Below, in pieces: positions 1 through 8,758 of a stretch of DNA of 64,000 nucleotides. The translations under genes and the position numbers were made by a program. Below the pieces are notes generated by a model, which had not been told where the DNA came from, did not search any database, and saw only the letters and a list, made by a program, of their open reading frames with translations. The stretch is from the NCBI GenBank assembly GCA_944321085.1, contig CALUJY010000007.1:1-64000 (forward strand), in the 5' to 3' direction. The DNA is from an uncultured Barnesiella sp. (GTDB lineage Bacteria > Bacteroidota > Bacteroidia > Bacteroidales > Barnesiellaceae_A). Each line of letters begins with the position of its first letter. Positions within the stretch are counted from its first letter, which is position 1.

Positions 1-230
1 AGAGACAAACGAAAACGAAGTTTTCAGTTGGCTATGCCGAGCGCATCCTATCTTATCCAAAGATAGTGAAAGTCGAGTGCAGAGACAAACGAAAACGAAG
101 TTTTCAGTTGGCTATGCCGAGCGCATCCTATCTTATCCAAAGATAGTGAAAGTCGAGCGCAGAGACAAACAAAAACGGAGTTTTCAAATTTGGGTTCTGC
201 CGAGCTGCATCCTATTCTATCAAAAAATAG
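1..230. repeat. 80-bp tandem repeat, two full copies plus a degenerate third
   Basis: Positions 1-80 and 81-160 are identical except for one base (T/C near the end of the unit). A third unit begins at 161 with the same first bases and then diverges. Each unit holds a small inverted repeat (CTATCTT, 4-base loop, AAGATAG). In the third unit the arms have changed together (CCTATT / AATAGG), so the hairpin is kept while its sequence is not. On the minus strand each full unit also contains TATCTTTG, the -7 promoter element of this phylum (plus-strand 58-65 and 138-145). The array runs off the left window edge, so the copy number is unknown. No convincing protein is encoded here. Confidence 0.85.
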
Positions 231-359
231 GCAATAACCCGCAAACAGCCTTATAGTCTCCCGCAAAAAAGCCCAGCTCGGCTTCAAAAAATATCGATAA
301 AACCGCACATAGAACATGATAATAGAACTTAAAAGTAGGTATAGTTCGGTTTTTATTGT

Positions 360-367
360 TACTTTTG
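360..367 (+). promoter_or_regulatory. -7 promoter element of the polyprenyl synthase gene
   Basis: TACTTTTG fits TAnnTTTG and lies 17 bases before the ATG at 385. No clear -33 TTG is seen. It decides the start: the upstream in-frame ATG at 316 precedes this promoter, so 385 is preferred. Confidence 0.55.
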
Positions 368-384
368 CAGCCGAAATAATAGAT

Positions 385-1359
385 ATGGACGCACTATCTG
401 CCATACAAGAGCCCATTAAAGAGGAGCTTGCCGAGCTAAACCGCATCTTGGCGAACCGACTGCATACGTCGAGCCCCCTCATGAACAAAATCATAGACCG
501 TTATCTGCAATCGAAAGGAAAACAGATAAGGCCTATTCTTGTATTGCTATGCGCCCGCATAGCCGGTGGCATATCGTCCGTTTCCATTGCCGCTGCGGCA
601 GCCATAGAGCTGATGCACAACGCCAGCCTCATACACGACGACGTCGTAGATAACGCCAACTTCCGACGCCAACAGCCCACCATCAATGCACAAGAGGACA
701 ACCGCATAGCCGTATTGGTAGGCGACTTCTTCGTGTCGTGCGCCCTCAAATGCGGTGTAGAGACAGGACGCATGCCCATCGTTGCCATGATGGCTGCTTT
801 GGGGCAAGAGTTGGCTCACGGCGAGATAGACCAGTTGGACAATGCCCGCTCGCATAAGCTCTCCGAAACGGCCTACTTCGAGGTTATCCGCCGCAAAACA
901 GCATCACTCTTCAAAGCGTGCATGCACGTGGGAGCTTTGTCGGTCGACGCCGATACGGCAACAGCACGCCGCCTTGAAACTTTCGGTGAACTCTTGGGTC
1001 TGTGCTTCCAGATAAAAGATGACGTCTTCGACTACTACGAAGACAAAACCATAGGCAAACCTACCGGCAACGACCTGCGCGAAGGTAAAATAACGCTGCC
1101 GCTCCTCTACGCCATCACGCATAACGATGACGAAGAGAACCGCAAAATGCGCCATTTACTCGAAAAAGAGCAACTCTCCACAACCGAAATAGAGAGCCTA
1201 ATCGACTATGCCAAGCGCAAGGGCGGCATCGATTATGCCAACAACTACATGGAACGATTGCGTACCGAAGCTACCGCCCAACTGGCCGACTTCCCGGCCT
1301 CGGAGACACGCACAGCCCTGCTCTCTATCCTCGACTATACCATAGGTCGCGACAAATAA
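385..1359 (+). CDS. Polyprenyl diphosphate synthase (trans-isoprenyl synthase)
   Basis: A 324-residue class I trans-prenyltransferase that adds isopentenyl diphosphate units to an allylic diphosphate, giving the long isoprenoid tail of menaquinone in this group. The first aspartate-rich motif reads HDDVVDNANFRR (residues about 82-93) and the second reads QIKDDVFDY (about 212-220); both bind Mg-diphosphate. Length fits octaprenyl/solanesyl-type synthases (about 320-325). The reading frame is open back to 316, but the promoter at 360-367 makes MDALSAIQEP at 385 the likely start. It appears monocistronic, with a hairpin 37 bases after the stop. Chain length cannot be read from the sequence, so an ispB label would be a guess; a farnesyl/geranylgeranyl activity is less likely at this length. 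Confidence 0.9.
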   Translation: MDALSAIQEPIKEELAELNRILANRLHTSSPLMNKIIDRYLQSKGKQIRPILVLLCARIAGGISSVSIAAAAAIELMHNASLIHDDVVDNANFRRQQPTINAQEDNRIAVLVGDFFVSCALKCGVETGRMPIVAMMAALGQELAHGEIDQLDNARSHKLSETAYFEVIRRKTASLFKACMHVGALSVDADTATARRLETFGELLGLCFQIKDDVFDYYEDKTIGKPTGNDLREGKITLPLLYAITHNDDEENRKMRHLLEKEQLSTTEIESLIDYAKRKGGIDYANNYMERLRTEATAQLADFPASETRTALLSILDYTIGRDK

Positions 1360-1395
1360 CCGATTCCTTCGATAAATCGACTTCCACACATAGCA

Positions 1396-1424
1396 AGAGG
1401 CCGCACCCCGATGGTGCAGCCTCT
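1396..1424. terminator. Hairpin between convergent genes
   Basis: A 12-pair stem (AGAGGC-GCACC / GGTGC-GCCTCT, one mismatch) with loop CCGAT, between the polyprenyl synthase and the convergent lipoprotein gene. A weak T-rich stretch follows on the plus strand (ACACATTTTCAT). Probably a shared terminator. Confidence 0.6.
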
Positions 1425-1482
1425 ACACATTTTCATACCCCCTTTCAAGCAGGCGTGAGGGTATAATATAATAACCACTACA

Positions 1483-2019
1483 CTACACACCTTCGATATA
1501 AGACACCGTGTAACCTATAACGCCACCTCCGGTACTTACTATCTCGTCATGGACAAAGATTCTTGTATAAGTATAATCCGAGTAATCAGTATATTCTCCA
1601 GAACCGTAAATGTATTCTCTATATCTACACCTTACCACATAACCATGTCCTACAAACACAGAAACTTCACTCGACCATCCAAAACCGGGCACTTCGGTAA
1701 TACCTCCTAATCCATTTACTTTGCCTACGGATGCAATTTCAACATCATAATCCGTACGAAACTCTTGGTATGTATATAAATCAAAATTATTGGCAGAATT
1801 AATATATAAATACGCATAGCAACCATTAACACTTCTGTCTATATAAATCTTCGTTTCACCATTATCTTCATTCCTCATCTTTACGGTAATACTGCCGGGC
1901 AGAGGAGTATTGGTAGTGCTGCCATCAGCATCTACATCTTCTTTTTCGCAACTCGTCATGGCCACGCCCAAGGTCATTGCCACCAGACACAGGGTCATAA
2001 ATGTTCTTAATCTTTTCAT
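1483..2019 (-). CDS. Small putative lipoprotein, unknown function
   Basis: A 178-residue exported protein. From the chosen start (MKRLRTFMTLCLVAMTLG) it has two positive residues, a hydrophobic core and a lipobox-like MTSC followed by EKED, the acidic stretch typical of surface lipoproteins in this phylum. The mature part is rich in Tyr, Gly, Val and Asp (for example YREYIYGSGEYTDYSDY), suggesting a small beta-sheet domain, but I recognise no family. An in-frame ATG 12 codons upstream would put charged residues before the signal peptide, so it was not used. The gene starts 47 bases after the 3' end of the structured RNA at 2066-2310; whether it is expressed by read-through of that RNA is open. 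Confidence 0.7.
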   Translation of the reverse strand: MKRLRTFMTLCLVAMTLGVAMTSCEKEDVDADGSTTNTPLPGSITVKMRNEDNGETKIYIDRSVNGCYAYLYINSANNFDLYTYQEFRTDYDVEIASVGKVNGLGGITEVPGFGWSSEVSVFVGHGYVVRCRYREYIYGSGEYTDYSDYTYTRIFVHDEIVSTGGGVIGYTVSYIEGV

Positions 2020-2065
2020 TTCACGATTGATTTTAGACGCCTGCCTTCCCCTCACAGGCTTGTAT

Positions 2066-2310
2066 AAAAATAGAGAGCGCGGGAGAAGTTCTGTTTACTA
2101 TCCTACTCAGAGGCATCGCCAAACGCCCTACCCTTGAATAATAAACCTTCACCCACGCCTATCCCTCGGCATATCGGCACAGATATACCTACGGTATAAG
2201 CGTCGTCGGCAACTATTCTCAAAGGTCTTGAAATTGGCGATTTCCCGAGTAGAGAATAATACAGACTCGCTTCTGTAAAATCTTAGTATGTTGTGCCCGC
2301 GCTCGGGCGA
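2066..2310 (-). ncRNA. Rod-shaped structured RNA, copy 1 of 2 in the window
   Basis: A non-coding transcript predicted from its own promoter (2316-2347) to a U-run (TTTTT on the minus strand, 2066-2070). The 5' GAGCGCGGG (2296-2304) pairs perfectly with the 3' CCCGCGCTC (2075-2083), directly before the U-run, so the closing helix may itself terminate. Inside, 2234-2252 pairs with 2103-2122 over about 18 positions, and CCTTTGAGAATAG pairs with TTATTCAAGGG, giving one long rod with an apical hairpin (TATACC gta GGTATA). It aligns with the RNA at 61796-62094, including the blocks GTATATCTG and GGCGTGGG in the same order. General shape resembles 6S RNA, but the family is not identified. It could instead be the leader of the lipoprotein gene that follows. 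Confidence 0.7.
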
Positions 2311-2315
2311 CTTTG

Positions 2316-2347
2316 CAAAGATAGGCAACAAGCCCAAGAATAACAAA
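2316..2347 (-). promoter_or_regulatory. Promoter of the structured RNA
   Basis: On the minus strand: TTTG at 2347-2344, 20 bases, then TATCTTTG at 2323-2316. A full match to the Bacteroidota housekeeping promoter, placing the transcript start near 2310. Confidence 0.8.
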
Positions 2348-2516
2348 TCGATACGACAAGAATATCAGCACCTTATTGCCATAACGACTTTATCGGACAA
2401 AACCATAAAGACGGTGTCGGAATATAATTCGCGATGCCGTCGCTACTATAATACATGAAAATATTCAAGCCGGATGTTTCGGCAACCGGTTCATCGCTAC
2501 ATAACAGCAAAAAAGA

Positions 2517-2549
2517 GGGGCTAAAAAGTCCTCACGACTTTTTAGCCCC
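2517..2549 (-). terminator. Terminator of the adhesin gene
   Basis: A perfect 14-bp stem GGGGCTAAAAAGTC / GACTTTTTAGCCCC with a short loop, followed on the minus strand by CTCTTTTTTGC. It lies 27 bases after the stop of the large adhesin gene. Confidence 0.9.
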
Positions 2550-2575
2550 CATCCATTACATGATCACACTATTAT

Positions 2576-5500
2576 TTATTGCAATACAAATTTCTTTACA
2601 ACAGTTCCGACAGGCGTTGTTACGCGTGCTACATAAACGCCACGAGTCATACCCGAGAGAGGTACACGATAGGTACACTTCTCTGCATTGGCCGACAAAT
2701 AGACTTGTTGTCCCTGCATGTTGTAGACTTCTATACGCGAGATTCCCGAAGCGGATTCTATCGCCAACATACGTTCTGCCGGCATATAACGAACATCGAC
2801 GCCATCGTTCTGCAATGCTGTTACAGCGCCTATTCCGTCACCGGTCACCTGTATATCGTCTACCATCAACACCACATTGTTAAGATATTCGCCAATATAT
2901 TGTATAGCCACATATACCTGCTTGTTGTCATAAGCACTCAGGTCGACTTCCACTTTCGTCCAATCTACAGGTGCTTCACGTACGTCGTCTCCTAACACCA
3001 CAAAGCTGTCGAAATTATCGTCGGTATCTGAAATCAACAAACGGTATTGTTCCAATTTCGCATCGATGAATTCCAATATGCGGGTTTTTACATACAGTTC
3101 GAGAGTCGAATTGGTGCTCAACTGCAATTGGGGCGATATTAACCATGTATCGCTTGCGGTATAACCATGATAGCCCCATGCCAATGCAAATGCTGCACCG
3201 AAGCGCTCACCCGAATGAGGATAGAAGCCCTCAAAACCATTGTCTATCATCGAAGGTACTGTCGCCGCGGGATTGAATGCTATAAATCCTGCCGATTCTC
3301 CTTTATGCGGATAACTATATTCCCAGAAGAAGTCTGTCGCATGTTGGAGCCTATCTACGGTCCACCAACGAGGATTGAACGTATCGCCAGCAGCATCGAA
3401 GTCGTAACACGACTCAAAATCCATCACATACGGATTTGCCTCCTCTAACGAAATCAACGTCTCGGTCAGCATATCATTATCGGGATTCTCATCGCCTTCC
3501 AACATGGTCTTTACCTCTACGACATAACTGCCCACTTCCGACAAATCAATATGTTCGAATTTCACCTCAACATTTTCATTCGGCAACAAAGAGACCTCTT
3601 GTTTATATTCCGTACCGTTTACATTGCATACAACGGGGAAATCGGCTTTGTCCACACCTCTATTCCTTACACGAACCGAAATGGTCTCATCGGAAGAATA
3701 GAGCATTTCCTTTCTCTCCGGAGCAATCCACTCATCTACTGCTGCATCGACAGCATATACGTCAGCACCGTGAGCAAAGTTGGCGCGTATAGCCAATGTT
3801 ACGCCCGTGGTAAGAACCAAAACGCCATTGACGTTTTCATAACAGAAGTTATCAGGCGATTCTGCATCGACACACAATCCCATGTTTGACGTTTCGAGTT
3901 GTTGTACCTCGAAGAAATATTTACCGGGTTGGAGTATCATGGGGGCGAACTCTATATTGGTAAAGCCGCCACCCAAACCACGATTCATGGTCTTGCTATA
4001 CAACTGCATACCCAGAGTTTTACCATCGGCTTCAACTTTATAGATAGCAATACCTATACGATTGAGCTCTACCGAAGAATCTCCTCCTGCCAACCCGACA
4101 GAAACCGAAGTCAGCGTATCGGCAACTGCTAAATTATATACATTTCCGACAAAGAGTGTAGCGCCCCAATTACCTGTACCTGTCGTAAAATCGGTTATAT
4201 TCTCTGTTGCTCTCACCGTATCGGTCACATGAATAGCTTGCAGATTCAAGGAATTATCTTCTTCATATTGGTCAGGCTCATTGCCTTGTACTTTCATAGA
4301 AAGATTCAACTCATCTCCAATGGCAATAGAAGGCATAACAATCTTAACAGGTACCATTACCGTATCAGAAACGGCAACATTCACGCCCTCTTCTGTTGTA
4401 CCCAACAGCGTCTCTCCATTATATAACATAGCCTTCACACCGGTCATATCTTGTGTACCGCGATTGACCACTTCGGCATAGAACACACCCTCTCCTTGTA
4501 ATTGGTCACTCGGGGTGTATAATGAAGCGGGGGCATCGATACTGCTCAACTTCAAGTCCCGATCAAGCACCTCCGATAAAGTACATTGATACAGCAAGAA
4601 GTTTGCCCTTGCATCTTGTGGTGTTGTCACAACAATCATGATACTATAATTGCCGGGCTCTTCTACAGGTATCGTAAACTCCACTTGATTCGAACTCGGA
4701 ACGGCCAAGTCTTCATAAACCACTTCATAAGTCGATACATCGGCACCGGCCTTTCCGAAAGCGACATAGAAACTCGAACTTTCTCCAAAACCCGAATTAC
4801 CATAAACCAAATTGACTCTCATAGGATGCGACAGTGTAAAACAGTGTGATAACAGGCCGTTTTCCACGCCAGAAACAGAAGTAGAGAAGTTACCCATGAA
4901 AGTATCCAATATCCATGTGCCCGGTGTCATCTCCGTCCAGTATTCATCATAATTAACACCGGAGTAGAAGAATGTCGTCACAGGCAAAGAGGTCTCTGGT
5001 GCGTAGTTATTTACCACCGCATAATTAGCGTGTTCTACCTCTGTTCCCGTCGTCACCTCTACCAATACCTCATATTCGCCCACTTCGGAAAAGTCGGCCG
5101 TGGCATCGAAATAAACAGTTTTAGACTCAAATGGCACAATCTCCTCGGTAAAATTCTGAGACTCTACTATATCGCCATTTATCGTATATGTGAGGGTGAA
5201 ATTCGATGAAGCCCCGGTACCTTTGTTAACGATAACTGCCCCTATACGGCTTTGGTCTGACAAATCGCAATTAGAATAAGGCAAAACCACTTTCTCGACC
5301 TCTAATTTCGGCGCAATTTCATAATACCCGGCATTGATATTAACATTATCTATAAACACATTCATGCCTTTGACCGATTTCGCATGGAATGCCACATAAT
5401 AAACGCCAGCCTCGGCAACCGAGAAATTGATAACTTGCATTCGCCAATCTGTATTGGAGACAGCATAATCACCAATAACCTCCATTTCAGACACATTGGT

Positions 5501-6754
5501 TGTAGAACCATAACGCACATCCAACAACTCTGTATTGTTGCCATTTACGCATCTTGTCTCAAACGTCAGATTATTGTCTCCTGCATTGAAATACAACGGG
5601 ACGGATATAAGATTATCATTATTCGTAGCGAGTACCGATCCACTGCAACCAGCTACTCCCATCATGCCATCAGAACCGGCCACCCATTCGGTATATGTCC
5701 ACTTATTGCCATCGCCATCGCCATCTTCCGCACTCCAATCAAACTCAAAATTTTCGGGTCCTCGAGCAGAAAAGTCATAGCTATATGGCAGCTGTGTTAC
5801 ACCAATATGCTTGCATAGACCTACTATGGTATCATTTTGAGGCAACATATCGCCTTCGAGTGTCACCCATGCAGTTACATTATACAATGTCTCTACTGAG
5901 AAATCGGCCTTCGTATTGAAAACATAACGCAAGGAGGCTCCGGGTGCGACAGTTTCGGTACATGTCTCAGTAACAATCTCACCATTATTTACCTGATAAG
6001 AAAGATTAAAACCGGTAATATCCGACATACCCCAGTTTTGAACATTGACAGCAATATCCTCGGCGCTCGTCAAATCCATACCATTAGGAGGCAATTCGAT
6101 CGAAGTAAGAGCGGCATCTACATTGCAATATAAATCGACATAATCGTAATATCCCAGCTCTCCATCTCTATACACTACTTGGAAGCGATAGGTACATCCA
6201 CCTTGGAATTCAAAGTCGTCATACATTGCATAGTCTCCATGAGAAAAAACAAGGGTACCGGCATCTACATCGGGCGACACTATCATATAATCATAGACAC
6301 CAGCCGGTATCAAAATGGAAACCTCTCCGTCGCCTACGATATTGGTCGAATTTGGTGAGGGGTCGGCATTCTCGGGAATCTTATATTCAAAATCGTCATA
6401 CGTACCGTAATAAACATAAGAACCTTCGAAAAACAGATAATTGTATGCCGAGTGGTCGGCATCAAGCAACATTTGAAAACCAACGGTAGAAGTTCCAAAC
6501 ACATTGTGCGCTTCGAGAATTACTTCAGCCATATCCGAAGGAACTTGTCGACGCTCGTTAAGACGAACATATTTTGCACTTTGCAAAAGGCTATTCTTCA
6601 TCATTTCATAAGTTCCGGGAGCATATCCGGTCACTTGCTCTCTCTTTACAGAATGGCCTTTCTGTGTCAACTGGTCGAAAGCCACATACTGTCCCCACGA
6701 AGCAGGAACAAGACAAACAACCATTACAATGAATAATAATTTCTTCATAAGCAT
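2576..6754 (-). CDS. Large T9SS-exported adhesin with gingipain-type domains
   Basis: A 1392-residue secreted protein. A signal peptide (MKKLLFIVMVVCLVPASWG) is followed at about 75-210 by a region close to the DUF2436 module of Porphyromonas gingipains and HagA (IPENADP, then GEVSILIPAGVYDYMI, YDDFEF). Next come CARDB-like Ig repeats, a cleaved-adhesin-like jelly roll at about 325-480, further CARDB-like repeats, a second cleaved-adhesin domain at about 1100-1300 (SDTWLISPQL, then VDWTKVEVDLSAY), and a C-terminal type IX sorting domain of about 75 residues ending GVYVARVTTPVGTVVKKFVL. No protease domain is present. Expected role: surface-anchored binding of host protein, haem or glycans, by analogy. 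Start is ATG at 6754 or 6748. It is divergent from a TPR/HTH regulator and has its own promoter and terminator. Confidence 0.85.
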   Translation of the reverse strand: MLMKKLLFIVMVVCLVPASWGQYVAFDQLTQKGHSVKREQVTGYAPGTYEMMKNSLLQSAKYVRLNERRQVPSDMAEVILEAHNVFGTSTVGFQMLLDADHSAYNYLFFEGSYVYYGTYDDFEYKIPENADPSPNSTNIVGDGEVSILIPAGVYDYMIVSPDVDAGTLVFSHGDYAMYDDFEFQGGCTYRFQVVYRDGELGYYDYVDLYCNVDAALTSIELPPNGMDLTSAEDIAVNVQNWGMSDITGFNLSYQVNNGEIVTETCTETVAPGASLRYVFNTKADFSVETLYNVTAWVTLEGDMLPQNDTIVGLCKHIGVTQLPYSYDFSARGPENFEFDWSAEDGDGDGNKWTYTEWVAGSDGMMGVAGCSGSVLATNNDNLISVPLYFNAGDNNLTFETRCVNGNNTELLDVRYGSTTNVSEMEVIGDYAVSNTDWRMQVINFSVAEAGVYYVAFHAKSVKGMNVFIDNVNINAGYYEIAPKLEVEKVVLPYSNCDLSDQSRIGAVIVNKGTGASSNFTLTYTINGDIVESQNFTEEIVPFESKTVYFDATADFSEVGEYEVLVEVTTGTEVEHANYAVVNNYAPETSLPVTTFFYSGVNYDEYWTEMTPGTWILDTFMGNFSTSVSGVENGLLSHCFTLSHPMRVNLVYGNSGFGESSSFYVAFGKAGADVSTYEVVYEDLAVPSSNQVEFTIPVEEPGNYSIMIVVTTPQDARANFLLYQCTLSEVLDRDLKLSSIDAPASLYTPSDQLQGEGVFYAEVVNRGTQDMTGVKAMLYNGETLLGTTEEGVNVAVSDTVMVPVKIVMPSIAIGDELNLSMKVQGNEPDQYEEDNSLNLQAIHVTDTVRATENITDFTTGTGNWGATLFVGNVYNLAVADTLTSVSVGLAGGDSSVELNRIGIAIYKVEADGKTLGMQLYSKTMNRGLGGGFTNIEFAPMILQPGKYFFEVQQLETSNMGLCVDAESPDNFCYENVNGVLVLTTGVTLAIRANFAHGADVYAVDAAVDEWIAPERKEMLYSSDETISVRVRNRGVDKADFPVVCNVNGTEYKQEVSLLPNENVEVKFEHIDLSEVGSYVVEVKTMLEGDENPDNDMLTETLISLEEANPYVMDFESCYDFDAAGDTFNPRWWTVDRLQHATDFFWEYSYPHKGESAGFIAFNPAATVPSMIDNGFEGFYPHSGERFGAAFALAWGYHGYTASDTWLISPQLQLSTNSTLELYVKTRILEFIDAKLEQYRLLISDTDDNFDSFVVLGDDVREAPVDWTKVEVDLSAYDNKQVYVAIQYIGEYLNNVVLMVDDIQVTGDGIGAVTALQNDGVDVRYMPAERMLAIESASGISRIEVYNMQGQQVYLSANAEKCTYRVPLSGMTRGVYVARVTTPVGTVVKKFVLQ

Positions 6755-6786
6755 ATTTTTTTAGTGATTGTTTTATGTAGTGACTG

Positions 6787-6816
6787 CAATATTATGATAT
6801 AAATCCCATATAACAA
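6787..6816 (-). promoter_or_regulatory. Promoter of the adhesin gene
   Basis: Minus strand: TTG (6816-6814), 19 bases, TAATATTG (6794-6787), one mismatch from TAnnTTTG, about 33 bases before the adhesin start. Confidence 0.6.
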
Positions 6817-6857
6817 GCCAAAACATCATAGACAAATAATGTACAAAGAAAAATTAT

Positions 6858-6865
6858 TACCTTTG
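6858..6865 (+). promoter_or_regulatory. -7 element immediately before the TPR regulator
   Basis: TACCTTTG ends 4 bases before the ATG at 6870, which would put the transcript start at or next to the initiation codon, that is a leaderless mRNA. No TTG at the -33 position is visible. Confidence 0.45.
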
Positions 6866-6869
6866 CCGT

Positions 6870-8597
6870 ATGAAAAATGCTCCTGTCATATTCTTATTCG
6901 TCATATTTCTGCTATTCGCACCATCAACACGTGCCGACAAAATACCCTGTTATTGGCATCACATAGATTCAGCTTTCGATTCGGTCACATATATCTGTGA
7001 AGAAGTCGTATACTACGATTACCCCCGCAAAAACATTCTTCCCCAAATAGAGCTCCTCTACAACATGAGCCGACACCACCCGCAAAACAAGGCAATGAAG
7101 GCACGTGCTCTCTATTGGGATGCATGGGTACAGATAAAAAACAACACCTATACCCCCGACTCTTTGTTGAGACAAGCATTTGCCTGCATCGATTCTACCA
7201 AATTCCCTTACGACTTCGCTCGATTCCGTTTTTTGGAGGGCGACATCAAAAGGATCAATGGAGAATGGGCTGATGCCTACCGCATATACAAGCAACAGGA
7301 GGCATTCTTTACCCAACAAAATGCCATTTTCGATGTAGCCAAGGTTTCGGTCGCCATAGGAATAATACTACAAGAGTTAGGCGAGAGCAACGAGGCACTG
7401 AAATACTACCGCAAGGGCAACGACCTCTTTGAAAAAATCGACTGCTACAACTGTCTGACCAAAAATAAGATAAACATAAGCAACACCATGTATATGCTCG
7501 GTGAAAAAGAAGAGGCTTTGCTCATACTCAAAGAGCTGGAACAGAATCCCATCGTGCAACAAGACACGAATTACTTGGTGAATGTGCTTGTATCGCTATA
7601 CTCGGTATCTGACAAAACCGAGAAAGGGAGCCCGCAAAAGGCTTTCGAATTAGCCCAAAAGCTCAATTACAACCCCCTTATTACCCTCACGTTGCAAACA
7701 TTGGGCATCAATGCTTTTTCAAACAACCAGCCCGACAGTGCCTTGTTCTATTTCAGAAAGGCTCTCAACTCGGCTTTCTGCAACAATAACGTTTACCAAA
7801 TTGTACCCATACTCAAACAATTATCTGAAACACATTTTACACTGAACAACATCGACAGCGCATATTACTATATAACGCTGGCAAATACCTATGAAGACTC
7901 GCTGCTCAATCAGGAAAAAATCATAGAGCTGAGCAAATTAGAAAGCAAAGCTACCATAGAAAAATATGAAGCCGACCTCAAACAAGCCCATGAAAAAACA
8001 TCGTACCAAAAACGCATCACTTGGATTTCTGTCATATCCATCGTAATACTTTCTTGCCTTATATTCTATATTCTATGGCTTTCGAAACGACGTATAGCAA
8101 TCGGGAAAAAGCTGAAAGAAGCCGAAAACAGAGAATTGACACTGCTCAACAAACAATATCTGTTGGAACTCGACTCGAAAAACCGCGAGCTTACATCGAA
8201 CACACTTATTATAGCCAAAAAGAACGCCATGCTCAATGAGTTGTCGCAATACGTAGAGAACCTCGAAAGCAAAGGCGCCATTGACGGAAACAACGGCCAA
8301 CAGCTGAAAAAACACATCAAATCGCAAATCCTTGCCGATGACGAGTGGCAATACTTCAAACTACACTTCGAAAAAGTGCATCCCGACTTTTTCGTGACCC
8401 TCAAAGAGAAACACCCCGACTTATCGGAAACCGAACTGAGACTATGCGCCTACATCAGAATAGGTATGAGTGCAAAAGAGATAGCACAAATGTTGTCTAT
8501 TCAGCCCGAAACAGTAAACACATCGCGGTACCGCATACGTAAGAAACTAAAACTCGCTTCGGGAATGTCTCTCGAAAACTATCTGAGGGCTCTCTGA
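6870..8597 (+). CDS. TPR-containing transcriptional regulator with C-terminal LuxR-type HTH
   Basis: A 575-residue envelope-anchored regulator of the type common in Bacteroidota. A signal peptide (residues 1-22) precedes a periplasmic part of TPR-like helical repeats (about 100-360; for example NEALKYYRKGNDLF and QPDSALFYFRKALN). A transmembrane helix (ITWISVISIVILSCLIFYIL, about 384-403) leads to a cytoplasmic coiled coil and a helix-turn-helix at about 510-575 (LSETELRLCAYIRIGMSAKE, then SIQPETVNTSRYRIRKKL). The layout suggests a peptide, protein or envelope signal is sensed outside and passed directly to DNA. Divergent from the adhesin gene, so a local regulatory link is plausible but unproven. 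M1 is needed for the signal peptide, so the start is secure despite the promoter being so close. Confidence 0.85.
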   Translation: MKNAPVIFLFVIFLLFAPSTRADKIPCYWHHIDSAFDSVTYICEEVVYYDYPRKNILPQIELLYNMSRHHPQNKAMKARALYWDAWVQIKNNTYTPDSLLRQAFACIDSTKFPYDFARFRFLEGDIKRINGEWADAYRIYKQQEAFFTQQNAIFDVAKVSVAIGIILQELGESNEALKYYRKGNDLFEKIDCYNCLTKNKINISNTMYMLGEKEEALLILKELEQNPIVQQDTNYLVNVLVSLYSVSDKTEKGSPQKAFELAQKLNYNPLITLTLQTLGINAFSNNQPDSALFYFRKALNSAFCNNNVYQIVPILKQLSETHFTLNNIDSAYYYITLANTYEDSLLNQEKIIELSKLESKATIEKYEADLKQAHEKTSYQKRITWISVISIVILSCLIFYILWLSKRRIAIGKKLKEAENRELTLLNKQYLLELDSKNRELTSNTLIIAKKNAMLNELSQYVENLESKGAIDGNNGQQLKKHIKSQILADDEWQYFKLHFEKVHPDFFVTLKEKHPDLSETELRLCAYIRIGMSAKEIAQMLSIQPETVNTSRYRIRKKLKLASGMSLENYLRAL

Positions 8598-8672
8598 GAA
8601 TCAGGGAAGACCATATTAACCATATTAACACAATTTATGCGCGCATTAACAGTTTCGTACGTGCTATAATAA

Positions 8673-8680
8673 TACCTTTG
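8673..8680 (+). promoter_or_regulatory. -7 element of the metallopeptidase gene
   Basis: TACCTTTG, about 80 bases before the chosen ATG at 8759. It overlaps the upstream in-frame ATG at 8678, which rules that start out. Confidence 0.55.
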
Positions 8681-8758
8681 CCATCACACAAAGAAAGAGA
8701 CGCATCGCGAGAGTCTATCGAAAATCGTGGCAACACTTTCTATGTAAACTTAACAAAT

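Noticed and set aside
1..300. CRISPR array
   Set aside because: The 80-bp repeats abut each other with no unique spacers, and no cas genes are present.
48..494. Minus-strand 148-codon frame over the tandem repeat and the start of the polyprenyl synthase
   Set aside because: It runs through the 80-bp repeats and antisense to a well-supported enzyme, with no recognisable domain or promoter.
2149..2346. Minus-strand 65-codon frame
   Set aside because: Starts upstream of the RNA promoter and lies inside the structured RNA; composition does not look coding.
8678..8758. Longer start for the YugP-type metallopeptidase
   Set aside because: It begins inside the -7 promoter element and adds a polar segment before the first membrane helix.
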